Assembly (NCBI GenBank): GCA_963837715.1
Contig: CAWIOF010000002.1
Location: 1,550,001-1,614,000, forward strand
Reading direction: 5' to 3'
DNA length: 64,000 nucleotides
From: JANYLB01 sp963837715
GTDB lineage: Bacteria > Actinomycetota > Acidimicrobiia > IMCC26256 > JANYLB01
Shown: positions 43,576-52,722 of the stretch, piece by piece
How the letters are laid out: the number at the start of each line of letters is the position of its first letter
Numbering within the stretch: position 1 is the stretch's first letter
The notes under the pieces: model-generated
The model's input: only the letters and a program-made list of their open reading frames with translations
The model's database searches: none
Told to the model about the DNA's origin: nothing
Translations under genes and position numbers: made by a program

Positions 43576-45686
43576 GCGCCCCCGAGATCGGTCCCGGTCG
43601 GGGCGACGTCATGACACCATCGCGGTTCGGGCCCTGGCGTCGCGAACGCGACTCGTTCGTCGAGCTGTTCGCACTCACCGGCATCGCGATCGCACAGCCG
43701 GCACTCGACATCATGAGCAGCGACGGCGGCAGCGTCTTCGTGATCCACCGCGCGACGGTCGCGGAGACCGTCGTGTTCGCCCTGTTCGTCGTGCTCGCGC
43801 CTGTGCTCGCGGTGTGGCTGATCGAGGTCGCGGCAGGACTGATCGTGCCCCGCCTCCGGCGCTGGGTCCACGCGCTCCTGTGCGGTGGGATCGTCGGGCT
43901 GATCACCATCGAGGTGCTGAAGCACCAGACGTCGCTCGGCACCCGCTGGCTGATCGCCGGTGGGGTCGTCGCCGGGGCGGTCTCCGCCCTGGTCGTCCTC
44001 CGTGTCGCGGTCGTACGGCTCTTCCTGCGCTACCTCGCGTTCGCGCCGGTCGCGTTCGTGATCCTCTTCCTGTTCTTCTCGCCCGTCACGACGGTCGTGT
44101 TCCGCGACGAGCCCACCGAGGCGGCCGACGTCCAGATCGGTCGACCCGACCGGGTCGTGATGGTCGTGATGGACGAGTTCCCGCTCGAGTCGCTCCTCGA
44201 CGGCACCGGCGCCATCGACGCCGAGCTGTACCCGAACTTCGCCCGTCTCGCCGCGGGCTCGACCTGGTACCGGAACGACTCGACCGTCGCGCCGTTCACC
44301 CGCCAAGCGGTCCCCGCGATCCTCACCGGCGACTACCCGCCGGTGCCCGACGGCGGCATCCCGATCGCCGCGACCTATCCCGACAACCTCTTCACGCTCC
44401 TCGGCGGCACCTACGACATGAACGTGCACGAGACGACCACCCGGCTGTGCCCCTCGAGCCTGTGCGGCACCACGCAGCTGGCCGGGGTGGAGTCGTCGCG
44501 CGGCGTGCGGTCCCTCGTCGACGAAGCCTGGCTGCAGTGGAAGCGGTTCGCCGATCCCCACCGGTTGCCCGACCTGAGCGGCCTGCTCTTCGGGACCGCC
44601 TCGAGCCCCGTCGCGCTCGCGAAGGGCGAGGAGTTCGTCGACTCCCTCCGACCCACCGACACTCCCCGGCTCGACTTCCTCCACGTGCTGCTCCCGCACG
44701 AGCCGTGGCACTACGTGCAGTCGGGTCAGGACTACGGCGCCCTCACCGAGGGTTCCCAGGGCCTCTACGGCGAGAAGCTCGAGTGGACCGAAGACTGGCC
44801 CGCGCTCGTCGGGCGACAACGCCACCTCCTCCAGGTCCAGGCGACCGACACCCTGCTCGGACAGATCCTCGACAAGCTCGAACGGATCGGCGCCTACGAC
44901 CGCTCGCTGGTGGTCGTCACCGCCGACCACGGCGTCGCGTTCTCGAAGGGCGAGCCGCTCCGGGGCGCGTCGCCCGGCAACTACCCGCAGATCATGTGGA
45001 CACCCTTGTTCGTGAAGGCCCCGGCCCAGACCGAAGGGGTCGTCGACGACCGCCCCGCCCGCAGCATCGACGTGCTCCCGACCATCGCCGATCACCTCCG
45101 CGTCGACCTGCCGGAGCGGGTCGACGGCCGGTCGCTCCTCGGAACCCCGCGCCGCGAAGGTCCGGTACCGCTGCTCGCGTCGCTGTACAACACGGTGCAG
45201 CCGCCGCCCGGGAAGCAGTACATCTCCTTCGACGGGCTCGCCGGGTTCACGGCGACGATCGGTGCTTCACCGGTGGGGTCGGCCGACAGCCCACCCGACC
45301 TCCGGCTCTTCCGACTCGGGCCCTACGGCGATCTCGTCGGCCGTCCACTCGCGACGGTGCGCGACGACACCGCGGCCGCGTTCACCGGGGCGGTCGACGA
45401 CCCCGGCCGGCTCGACGCGGTCGATCCGGCGGCGCGCGACATCCCTTGGGTGTACCTGCAGGGAACCACCGACACCCCGGACGCGGGGATCCCCCTCGCC
45501 ATCACGATCAACGGGACCATCGCCGCGCTCGCCCAGACCTACCCGGGACCCGACGGCACCACGATCTGGTGGGCGATCGCGGCACCACAGGCGTTCCGAT
45601 CGGGCGGCAACGAGCTCCGACTCAGCCGGATCGACGGCGGGCCCGATGCCCCCCGCCTCTCCGAGGTGCGGCTCACGAATCCCTGA
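43572..45686 (+). CDS. Membrane-anchored sulfatase / alkaline-phosphatase-superfamily protein (copy 1)
   Basis: 704 residues. Four or so membrane helices lie within the first 170 residues, then an extracytoplasmic hydrolase domain. VVMVVMDEFPLESLL holds the first metal Asp, TRQAVPAILTGDYP carries the nucleophile region, LPHEPWHYV follows, and VTADHGVAF holds metal Asp/His. The usual CxPSR of arylsulfatases is missing, so phosphoglycerol- or phosphoethanolamine-transferase-like activity is possible. It is a paralogue of the gene at 56259-58472. Confidence 0.85.
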   Translation: MSAPEIGPGRGDVMTPSRFGPWRRERDSFVELFALTGIAIAQPALDIMSSDGGSVFVIHRATVAETVVFALFVVLAPVLAVWLIEVAAGLIVPRLRRWVHALLCGGIVGLITIEVLKHQTSLGTRWLIAGGVVAGAVSALVVLRVAVVRLFLRYLAFAPVAFVILFLFFSPVTTVVFRDEPTEAADVQIGRPDRVVMVVMDEFPLESLLDGTGAIDAELYPNFARLAAGSTWYRNDSTVAPFTRQAVPAILTGDYPPVPDGGIPIAATYPDNLFTLLGGTYDMNVHETTTRLCPSSLCGTTQLAGVESSRGVRSLVDEAWLQWKRFADPHRLPDLSGLLFGTASSPVALAKGEEFVDSLRPTDTPRLDFLHVLLPHEPWHYVQSGQDYGALTEGSQGLYGEKLEWTEDWPALVGRQRHLLQVQATDTLLGQILDKLERIGAYDRSLVVVTADHGVAFSKGEPLRGASPGNYPQIMWTPLFVKAPAQTEGVVDDRPARSIDVLPTIADHLRVDLPERVDGRSLLGTPRREGPVPLLASLYNTVQPPPGKQYISFDGLAGFTATIGASPVGSADSPPDLRLFRLGPYGDLVGRPLATVRDDTAAAFTGAVDDPGRLDAVDPAARDIPWVYLQGTTDTPDAGIPLAITINGTIAALAQTYPGPDGTTIWWAIAAPQAFRSGGNELRLSRIDGGPDAPRLSEVRLTNP

Positions 45687-45711
45687 CCGACCCCGATCAG
45701 AGATCCCGGGA

Positions 45712-46371
45712 TCAGCGCTTGCGGGCCACCGTGAGGCCGTCGCCGAGCGCGAGGATCGTGCTCTCGACCCGGTCGTCGGCCACGACCATGTCGTTGAACG
45801 ACCGGATCGCGCGTGTGTTCTCGTCGTCGGCCGCGGGGTCGAGCACGGCACCGCCCCACAGCACGTTGTCGACGAGGATCACGCCGTTCGGCCGGAGTCG
45901 GGTGAGGATCTCCTCGTAGTAGCCCGGGTACGCGGGCTTGTCGGCGTCGATGAAGCCGAGGTCGAACGTCGGTTCCTCGGGCAGCGCCCGCAGGGTGTCG
46001 AGCGCGGGCGCGATCTCCAGCGTGATCTTGTCGGCGACGCCTGCCCGGTCCCACGCCGCGCGTCCGAGGGCGGTCCACTCCTCACTCACGTCGCAGCAGA
46101 GCAGGGTGCCGTCGTCGGGGAGGCCGCGCGCGATGCAGAGCGCGGAGTAGCCGGTGAACGTCCCGACCTCGACCGCACGCCGGGCACCGACGAGCCGCGT
46201 GAAGAGCGTCATGAACGCACCCTGCTCGGGTGAGATCTGCATCATCGAGATCCCACCGAGCGCCGCGGTCTCGGCGATGAGATCGGCCTGCACCCCATCG
46301 GGTGCATCGCTGTGCCCCACGAGGTACGCCTGGGCCTCGGCGGTGAGGAAGAACGACTTCGGATCAGCCAT
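45712..46371 (-). CDS. Class I SAM-dependent O-methyltransferase (caffeoyl-CoA OMT-like)
   Basis: 219 residues: AVEVGTFTGYSALCIA (SAM motif I), LGFIDADKPAYPGYYEEILTRL and ILVDNVLWGGAVLDP, the metal-binding and substrate motifs of the PF01596 family. It methylates a catechol-like or other hydroxyl; the natural substrate is unknown. The ATG overlaps the stop of the upstream lipoprotein gene (ATGA), making it the last gene of the GT4/AftD operon. Confidence 0.9.
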   Translation of the reverse strand: MADPKSFFLTAEAQAYLVGHSDAPDGVQADLIAETAALGGISMMQISPEQGAFMTLFTRLVGARRAVEVGTFTGYSALCIARGLPDDGTLLCCDVSEEWTALGRAAWDRAGVADKITLEIAPALDTLRALPEEPTFDLGFIDADKPAYPGYYEEILTRLRPNGVILVDNVLWGGAVLDPAADDENTRAIRSFNDMVVADDRVESTILALGDGLTVARKR

Positions 46372-46841
46372 CAGGGAGCGAACGATATCGCGACGGGATC
46401 GGCCCGCTCGTCGCCGTCGGTCTCGCCGACCGTCAGCACGCAGGCTGCGACCGAGCAGTCGAGCGGGTCCTTGCTCGCGAGCACCTTCTTCACCGCGTAG
46501 TCGACGACCACGGAGCCGCCGGCGCCGATCTTCGCGGTCGTGACGGCGTCGGGATCACAACCCGACCCGCCCGGCTTGCTCTTCGCGGCACAGGTCGTCA
46601 CCGCGACCTCGACGCCCACGGTGAACTCCGACGCGTAGACCTTCACCGACTGCCCGTCGACGAGATCCGCGCACGGTTGCACCGTCATGCGCTGCTCGCT
46701 CCCGGTCTCGGTCGCCCTGCACCCGGGCGTGGATCGGGTCGGTGTGGTGTTGCTCGTATCGTCGCTGTCGCTGCTGCACGCGGTGAGACCGAACACCGCG
46801 ACCACGAGCACCAGCAACCCGATGACCCTTGACTCCCTCAT
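46371..46841 (-). CDS. Lipoprotein with neocarzinostatin-like domain
   Basis: 156 residues. A lipoprotein signal (VLVVAVFGLTAC, Cys22) is followed by a short Ser/Thr linker and about 110 residues of beta fold. The pattern VKVYASEFTVGVEVAVTTC, then GCDPDAVTT, then DCSVAACVLTVG and the terminal PVAISF matches the apoprotein family of enediyne antibiotics (neocarzinostatin, macromomycin), including the conserved disulfide cysteines. No enediyne synthase lies nearby, so this is likely an envelope binding protein of that fold. It is coupled to aftD by ATGA. Confidence 0.72.
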   Translation of the reverse strand: MRESRVIGLLVLVVAVFGLTACSSDSDDTSNTTPTRSTPGCRATETGSEQRMTVQPCADLVDGQSVKVYASEFTVGVEVAVTTCAAKSKPGGSGCDPDAVTTAKIGAGGSVVVDYAVKKVLASKDPLDCSVAACVLTVGETDGDERADPVAISFAP

Positions 46842-49800
46842 GGGGCTCCCCTCGATCTGGACCGGCGTCGTTCGAGCACGATCTCGATGATGGCATCTGC
46901 GGCGAGCGCCACCACCGCGAGCCACGCCAGTTGGTTGACCCGGGCGAAGAAGGTGGGCCACTCGAACCGGGGCGAGAAGTGGTGTCGGTGCTGCTGGACG
47001 ACGACGTAGAGACCGCAGAGGCCGACGGCGACGGCCGGGAACAGGCGAAGGCCGGCCCGGGCGCGCGGCCACCACAGCGCAGCGAGCGTCGCGCCGGCGA
47101 GGATCGGCGCAGCCCAGGGTTGCACGAACACGCCCGCGACCACGCCGGCGACCAGGGGAACCCCGACGAGCACGCCGGTCCCGGGTCGGCCTCCGGCATC
47201 GGCTCGAGCGGGTCGGACCAGCACCGGCGCCGACTCTTCACCGGCCGCCCCTTCACCGGCCTGCAGGTCGCCGACCGCCTCGTGCCCGGCCGGCGCGGCG
47301 GATCCCGTCGACACCGGGAGCTCGCGACGCCGACGACGGCGGAGGCGCACCCCGGTCCACACGACGATCCCGAGCGCGAGCGCCCCGAACACCGCGGAGA
47401 TCACGAGCGCCGAGTCGACCACCCGCTGGGGCGTCCACCGCACCGAGATCGTGATCGGACCCCCGGTCGGGTCGGGCTGCACCAGCCACCCGTTCGCGTA
47501 CCCGTCGACCAGGGTCGAGGCGCCGAGATCGGCTCCATCGGCCGTGGCCTCCCACCCCGCGTTGTCGCTCTCGCCGAGCACGAACCAGAAGGGCGCGTCG
47601 GCACCGGTCACGCGCGCGGTCGCGTGGTCCCGATCGCTCTCCGTCACGTCCACTCTCGGCGCGCCGGCCCGCACCTCGGTCCCGGTGTTGGGAGATCCGG
47701 CCGCGACCTCGGCGATCGACGCCGAGGCGCCGCCCGCGGCCGACGCGAGCAGCACCCGGTCGACGTCGATCCCACTGCGGCCGCCCTCAGCCGAACGGAC
47801 CTCGTGCCGCCCGGCCGTGAGTCGCACGCCGGGTTCACACGATTCGAACGGCGTTCCCTCGCGACGTTCGGCATCGGCGGTCGTGCCGATGAGTCGAACC
47901 GGTGTGTCGGTACCGTCGACCGTGATCACGCCGGTCCGGCACCCGCTCTCGAGCACGGCGGATTCCGCGGCGCGCCGGACCCCGTCGATGCCGAGCTCGG
48001 CGATCGCGACCGGTGCGGTCACCGGGTTCCCGGTGAAGTACTCGATCACCTCCCGTGGGTGCACCGCGGTCACGGTGACCGTGAGGTCGGTGCCGGTGAT
48101 CGGCTCGAACTCGAGGGGGATCGTCACCGGGGTGTTCTCGACCGTGCCGTCGCCCACGGGAGGGACGTCGACCTCGCGCACCGAACCGTCGTTCGCGGTG
48201 ATGCGGAGATGGGCCGGGGTCGAGTGTCGACCGTCGGCGAAGACGGTGAGGTCGAGGTGGTCGACGGTCACCGGTTGCGGGAGCGTGAGGGAGATCGACT
48301 GACCGGCGGGCGCCGCGAACGGCGACTGCCACGCGGTGGTCGGGTCGCCGTCGATGGCCGACGACGCACGAGCGCGCAGGTCGCCGGGCAGGCGCGCCGA
48401 CGAATCGGCGGTGACACCACCGGCCTCGGCGCCGGCGATCCCGAACAACTCGTCGAGCCGGCTGTCGGCCACCGCCGCGTTGAACCGTGCGGTACCGGTC
48501 AACCCGAACGACCGTTCTCCGGGGACCTCGAAGACCCGGTCGAGGGTCAGTTCGGGGTCGTAGCGGGGCGGGAGCGGGAGTGTCCGCTCGCGGGTCATCG
48601 TGTAGACGAGCGGATGACGGATCGAATCGGCCGCCGCGGCGCGCACGAGATCCGTGGGCATGCGCATGACCTCGTCGACCCGCACCGGCTTCGCGCCGGG
48701 CGCGTCGTCGCGCATGCGGACCTCGGCCAGGCCGACCGCGCTGACGCCCTGGAAGTCGTCGGGGTTCCCGCGGTTCGTCGCCACGATCTCGAGGTCGAGC
48801 GTGTGGAACTCCCGGTTCGGGAACCGCACCGTCTCGCCCGCCGCGGTACGCGAGGCTTCGCCGAGCGGCACCGTCACCGGGTCCTTCCCGTCGAAACGCA
48901 GGCGCAGCTTCGTGATCCAGCGGTCCCGGGGGCCGTTGAGCGGCTGCACCAGATTGATCCGATCGGTCGTGATCGGTTCGTCGAGTCGGACTTCGAGGTG
49001 TTCTCCGTCGACGGGCGAGAACGCGCCCACCTTCCACGCGGTGAACGTGTCGCCGTCGAACGCCCGCGCGGGACGGTCCTCGGGGGTGTACGAGATCGGG
49101 TTCCCGTACCCCGAGGCCCGCACCAGCTTCACCCCCCGCTCCTCCACCGTCGTGTACGCGTCGGGCCCGGCATCGGGGAAGACCTCGAGTCGCGCGTCGG
49201 TCAGGTCCTCGACGAGCGGTTGCTCCGACGCGGTCTCGGTGTAGCCGGTGTTGTCCCGCACGGTGCTCCAGCGGCGGGCCCGCTTGCGGTTCGAGTCGGT
49301 CACGACGAGGGTGGCGTCGCGATCGATCTCCCGCTCGAGCTGCTTCGGGTCGCCCGCGAAGGTGGCCGAATAGAGCACAGCACGGTCGGACCCCGGGAGC
49401 AGGCCGACCGACGCGGCGTCGACGATCCCTTCGCCGTCGCCCGAGAGGAGCACGGGTCGATCGGGCGACGCCGACCGGATGATCGTCGGCGCGTCGTCGA
49501 CCGGGAAGAGCGCGACCGACGGCGGCGCCGGTTCGTTCGCCGGCGCGCCGAGCGCCTCTTCGTCGACCCGGCCCGCCGCGCCCGACGGCGCGTTGCCGAA
49601 CGTCTTCGGGTCACCGAGCCCCTCGGGCGTCGGGTCGAAGAGTCGCCAGAGCGAACGCGAGCGCACCAGGTTGTAGCGATCCGTCTGTAGGTCGTCGCGG
49701 ACGAGCACGTCGCCCGCGCTGAGGAGGCTCGCGAACGGCGCGATCGCAGCCGACGCGAGCACGCCCTCCTGCATCTGGCGGTCGAACGCGTTCACGAGGT

Positions 49801-51361
49801 CGGCGGATGCCGGCGAGCCCCACGGGATCAACTCACGCGCCACGTAGGGTCGGTCGGTGAGACCGGGGGTGATCGGGTCGACGGTGTTGCCCCACGTGTA
49901 CGACGCGAAGTCGGTGCCGGGGACCTCGAGGATCCGGGTGTCGTGGGGCCCGGCGTCGGCCGCAGCGATCGCATCCTCCCAGTACTGGGGGATCTCAGGG
50001 TCGCGCTCGAGGTTGGCGCCGTAGAACGTGCCGTGCCACAGGGCCGGGAGGTTGACGATCGCCAACCCCATCACCACGACGGCTGCCGCCACGCCGACCC
50101 ACGCCCACGACGTCGCCGCGAGGCGCCGATGCAACGCATCCACGCCTGCAGCCAAGAGGACCGCGAGGCCGAGCACCACGAGTGGCGTCGCCCGGCCGCT
50201 GCTGCGGAGGGCGAGGCCTGCCGACGACGACTTGGCGAAGTCCTGGAACAGTCCGCCCGCCGGCGACGGTGCGTCGTACGGGTACGTGCCGACGGCGATC
50301 ACGACACCGACCACCACGAGCAGCGCGAAGTAGGCGCGGTAGCGCCATCGCACGAACGCGGCCGAGAGCAGGGCCAGCGTCGGGATCGAGTAGCTCACCA
50401 CGATGAGCCACGACCACTGCGTGTACCCGACCGACGATTCGGTCCACGCCCCGAGCTTGTCCTGGCCGTAGAAGAACCAGTACCCGAGTCCGCGCAACAC
50501 CTCCGGTGCGAGCGAGGTGCGCGACACGGCACGGATGGTCTCGGTGAACTCGAGGATGTCGAGGCCGTAGGAGCCCTGGGCCCAGAGCCCCGAGATCCAC
50601 CACAGCGACGCCAGGATCGTGAGCAGCCCGGTGCGCCACACGAACGCCCACGCGTGGCGTCCGGTCGCCTCGTGGGTGACCCACACCGCGAACGGGATCC
50701 AGAGCACGGGTGCGATGCCGGCGAAGATCAACGCGGTCGCGTTGACCCCGCCGATCACCTGCACCACGAGCGCGAACAACGCGGGGTACCGCCACGACCC
50801 GACACGCCCGTTGCCCGTCTCGCTCCCCCTCGCCCGGAGGCCGCGCACCACGAACGCCAGGAGCCACGGCAGCCCGGCCCACGGCATGAGGATCACCGAG
50901 ATCCGCGCCGAGTAGTCGAGTAGGTACGGCGTGAGCATGTAGACGAGCACCGCCACGCCGAGGCCCGGACCGCGTCGTCCGAGGGTGCGCATGAGGTACA
51001 GCACGCCGAGGCCGGCCGCGAAGATGATGGAGCCGAGCCAGAGCCGCTGCGCGACCCAGTCGGGAACGTGGAGTGCGTCGAAGACCCAGTAGAACGGGCC
51101 CATCGGGAACAGGTAGCCGATGGTCTGGTGGGTGACCGTCCCGAGACCGATGTTCGGATCCCACATCGACCACGCCCGCTCGAGCAGACGCGCCGGATCG
51201 AGGTAGAGGTACTGCTTGGTGTCGGCGGCCACCCTGCCCGGATCCGATCGCAGCACCGGGACGTACGCGAGCGCGGCGAGCAACACGTATCCGCCCGCGT
51301 GCCACCATCTGGAGCCGGCAGTTCCGCGGGTCGACGTGGTCGGCCCCGACGGTTCGGTCAC
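46838..51361 (-). CDS. aftD: AftD-like alpha-(1->3)-arabinofuranosyltransferase (DUF3367) with discoidin-type domains
   Basis: 1507 residues from GTG 51361. The N-terminal third is a multi-pass GT-C membrane domain (YLYLDPARLLERAWSMWDPN; TPYLLDYSARISVILMPWAGLPWL), the DUF3367/AftD core with an acidic catalytic loop. The large extracytoplasmic region has two F5/8-type carbohydrate-binding modules (HLEVRLDEPITTDRINLVQP; ISLTLPQPVTVDHLDLTV). Further membrane helices lie at the C-terminus (ALVISAVFGALALGIVVW; ATLAALWWPRARAGLRLF). In mycobacteria AftD adds arabinofuranose branches to arabinogalactan and lipoarabinomannan. Here an arabinan-like polymer is inferred. Confidence 0.85.
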   Translation of the reverse strand: MTEPSGPTTSTRGTAGSRWWHAGGYVLLAALAYVPVLRSDPGRVAADTKQYLYLDPARLLERAWSMWDPNIGLGTVTHQTIGYLFPMGPFYWVFDALHVPDWVAQRLWLGSIIFAAGLGVLYLMRTLGRRGPGLGVAVLVYMLTPYLLDYSARISVILMPWAGLPWLLAFVVRGLRARGSETGNGRVGSWRYPALFALVVQVIGGVNATALIFAGIAPVLWIPFAVWVTHEATGRHAWAFVWRTGLLTILASLWWISGLWAQGSYGLDILEFTETIRAVSRTSLAPEVLRGLGYWFFYGQDKLGAWTESSVGYTQWSWLIVVSYSIPTLALLSAAFVRWRYRAYFALLVVVGVVIAVGTYPYDAPSPAGGLFQDFAKSSSAGLALRSSGRATPLVVLGLAVLLAAGVDALHRRLAATSWAWVGVAAAVVVMGLAIVNLPALWHGTFYGANLERDPEIPQYWEDAIAAADAGPHDTRILEVPGTDFASYTWGNTVDPITPGLTDRPYVARELIPWGSPASADLVNAFDRQMQEGVLASAAIAPFASLLSAGDVLVRDDLQTDRYNLVRSRSLWRLFDPTPEGLGDPKTFGNAPSGAAGRVDEEALGAPANEPAPPSVALFPVDDAPTIIRSASPDRPVLLSGDGEGIVDAASVGLLPGSDRAVLYSATFAGDPKQLEREIDRDATLVVTDSNRKRARRWSTVRDNTGYTETASEQPLVEDLTDARLEVFPDAGPDAYTTVEERGVKLVRASGYGNPISYTPEDRPARAFDGDTFTAWKVGAFSPVDGEHLEVRLDEPITTDRINLVQPLNGPRDRWITKLRLRFDGKDPVTVPLGEASRTAAGETVRFPNREFHTLDLEIVATNRGNPDDFQGVSAVGLAEVRMRDDAPGAKPVRVDEVMRMPTDLVRAAAADSIRHPLVYTMTRERTLPLPPRYDPELTLDRVFEVPGERSFGLTGTARFNAAVADSRLDELFGIAGAEAGGVTADSSARLPGDLRARASSAIDGDPTTAWQSPFAAPAGQSISLTLPQPVTVDHLDLTVFADGRHSTPAHLRITANDGSVREVDVPPVGDGTVENTPVTIPLEFEPITGTDLTVTVTAVHPREVIEYFTGNPVTAPVAIAELGIDGVRRAAESAVLESGCRTGVITVDGTDTPVRLIGTTADAERREGTPFESCEPGVRLTAGRHEVRSAEGGRSGIDVDRVLLASAAGGASASIAEVAAGSPNTGTEVRAGAPRVDVTESDRDHATARVTGADAPFWFVLGESDNAGWEATADGADLGASTLVDGYANGWLVQPDPTGGPITISVRWTPQRVVDSALVISAVFGALALGIVVWTGVRLRRRRRRELPVSTGSAAPAGHEAVGDLQAGEGAAGEESAPVLVRPARADAGGRPGTGVLVGVPLVAGVVAGVFVQPWAAPILAGATLAALWWPRARAGLRLFPAVAVGLCGLYVVVQQHRHHFSPRFEWPTFFARVNQLAWLAVVALAADAIIEIVLERRRSRSRGAP

Positions 51362-52557
51362 CGGCGGCCCCGGCGACCGCGCCGACGGATCGCCTCGGCC
51401 GCGAGCACCTCGAGCGTGCCCCGAGCGGTGGCACCCCAGGTCAGGTGGGAGGCGTTCTCCAACGCTCCGGCGGCGAGGCGAGCCCGGAGATCGGGATCGC
51501 CGATCATCAGATCGAGGGCGTCGGTGAGCTCCTCGCGGTCGTCGACGAGCAGCCCGGTGCGGCCCTCGACGACCGCGTCGGTGTGCCCGGAGATGCGCGT
51601 CGCGACGGCCGGCGTCCCGCAGGCGGCGGCTTCGGTGAGCGTCATCCCGAAGCCCTCGCGGGTCGACGCGCTCGTGACCGTCCACGCGCGGCGGTAGAGG
51701 TCGACGACGGCGTCGTCGTCGAGGTGACCCGGGAGCGAGATCCACTCCTCGGCCGACGCCTGGTGGATCTGGCTCTCGAGCTGCTCCCTGCGGTACCCCT
51801 CCCCCACGATCACCGCCTGGAGGTCGGGACGCCGGGTCTTGAGCGCCACGAGCGCGTCGACGAGCATCTCGAACCGCTTCACCGGGACGAGCCGACCGAC
51901 CGCCACGACGAGCGGGGTGGGCGACTTCTCGCCGCCCGGAGAGAAGCGGGGGTGGATGCCGGGCGGGACGACGCTCACGCGCTTCGGGTTGAAGTGGAGA
52001 TCGTGGACGAGCTCTTCCTTCGACGACTGCGAGAGCGTGACGATCGGAGTCAAGCGGTACATCGGCGGCGCGAAGCGCGACTCGATCGAGCTGCCGATGC
52101 CGGCGAGCTTCGGCGGCAACGTCATCTGCCACATCTCCCGGTGCACGTGGTGCAACCACACCACCCGCGGACCCTGCGCCCACATCGGGGAGAAGAACGG
52201 CATCCCGTTCCAGATCTCGACGAGCGCGTCGCGGGCGCCGTGCCAGCCCATCATCTCGCTGAAGGCGGCGCGCGGGAACACCATGTAGCGACCCGCCTTG
52301 CGGATCACGCGGTAGCCGTCGCGCCAGCTCATCTGGGGGCTCCCGGCCGCGAACGAGGTCCGCATGGTGACCTCCATCCCGGCCTCGGCCCACAGGCGGG
52401 CGACCATCGACGCATGGAGCTCGGAGCCGCCGGCCTCGGGGTCGTCGAGGTCGCGCCAGGCCAGCATGCTGACCCGGTGGATCCCGCTCTCGGCGGCGAG
52501 GTCGCCGAGCTTCTGGATGTCGGCTGCTCCAGCCAGCTCCATGACCTGCTCCCTCAT
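51358..52557 (-). CDS. GT4-family glycosyltransferase
   Basis: 399 residues from ATG 52557. GT-B fold: GGSELHASMVARLWAEAGMEVTM near the N-terminus, PKRVSVVPPGIHPRFSP, then VVAVGRLVPVKRFEMLVDAL and the donor motif STREGFGMTLTEAAACGTPAVAT (EX7E). It transfers a sugar to a lipid or polysaccharide acceptor on the cytoplasmic side. The stop overlaps the aftD GTG, so the two steps are coupled. ATG 52542 is an alternative start. Confidence 0.9.
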   Translation of the reverse strand: MREQVMELAGAADIQKLGDLAAESGIHRVSMLAWRDLDDPEAGGSELHASMVARLWAEAGMEVTMRTSFAAGSPQMSWRDGYRVIRKAGRYMVFPRAAFSEMMGWHGARDALVEIWNGMPFFSPMWAQGPRVVWLHHVHREMWQMTLPPKLAGIGSSIESRFAPPMYRLTPIVTLSQSSKEELVHDLHFNPKRVSVVPPGIHPRFSPGGEKSPTPLVVAVGRLVPVKRFEMLVDALVALKTRRPDLQAVIVGEGYRREQLESQIHQASAEEWISLPGHLDDDAVVDLYRRAWTVTSASTREGFGMTLTEAAACGTPAVATRISGHTDAVVEGRTGLLVDDREELTDALDLMIGDPDLRARLAAGALENASHLTWGATARGTLEVLAAEAIRRRGRRGRR

Positions 52558-52722
52558 TGCGTCAGCCGACGACGGTAGTCCCGCAGCGACCCAAACCGGC
52601 GGAGGCATCCCGCTCACGTCGTGATGGTCGAATCCGCTCCGCCGGCTCGATCGCCCGAGACTGCACCGCCCGCGCCGTGCCTCCGCCGGCTCCGCTTCTT
52701 CTCCACGTAACCTCGGTCCGTC

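Noticed and set aside
46371..46841. Presence of an enediyne antibiotic gene cluster
   Set aside because: Apart from the neocarzinostatin-like lipoprotein there is no iterative PKS, no enediyne cassette and no export pair in the window.
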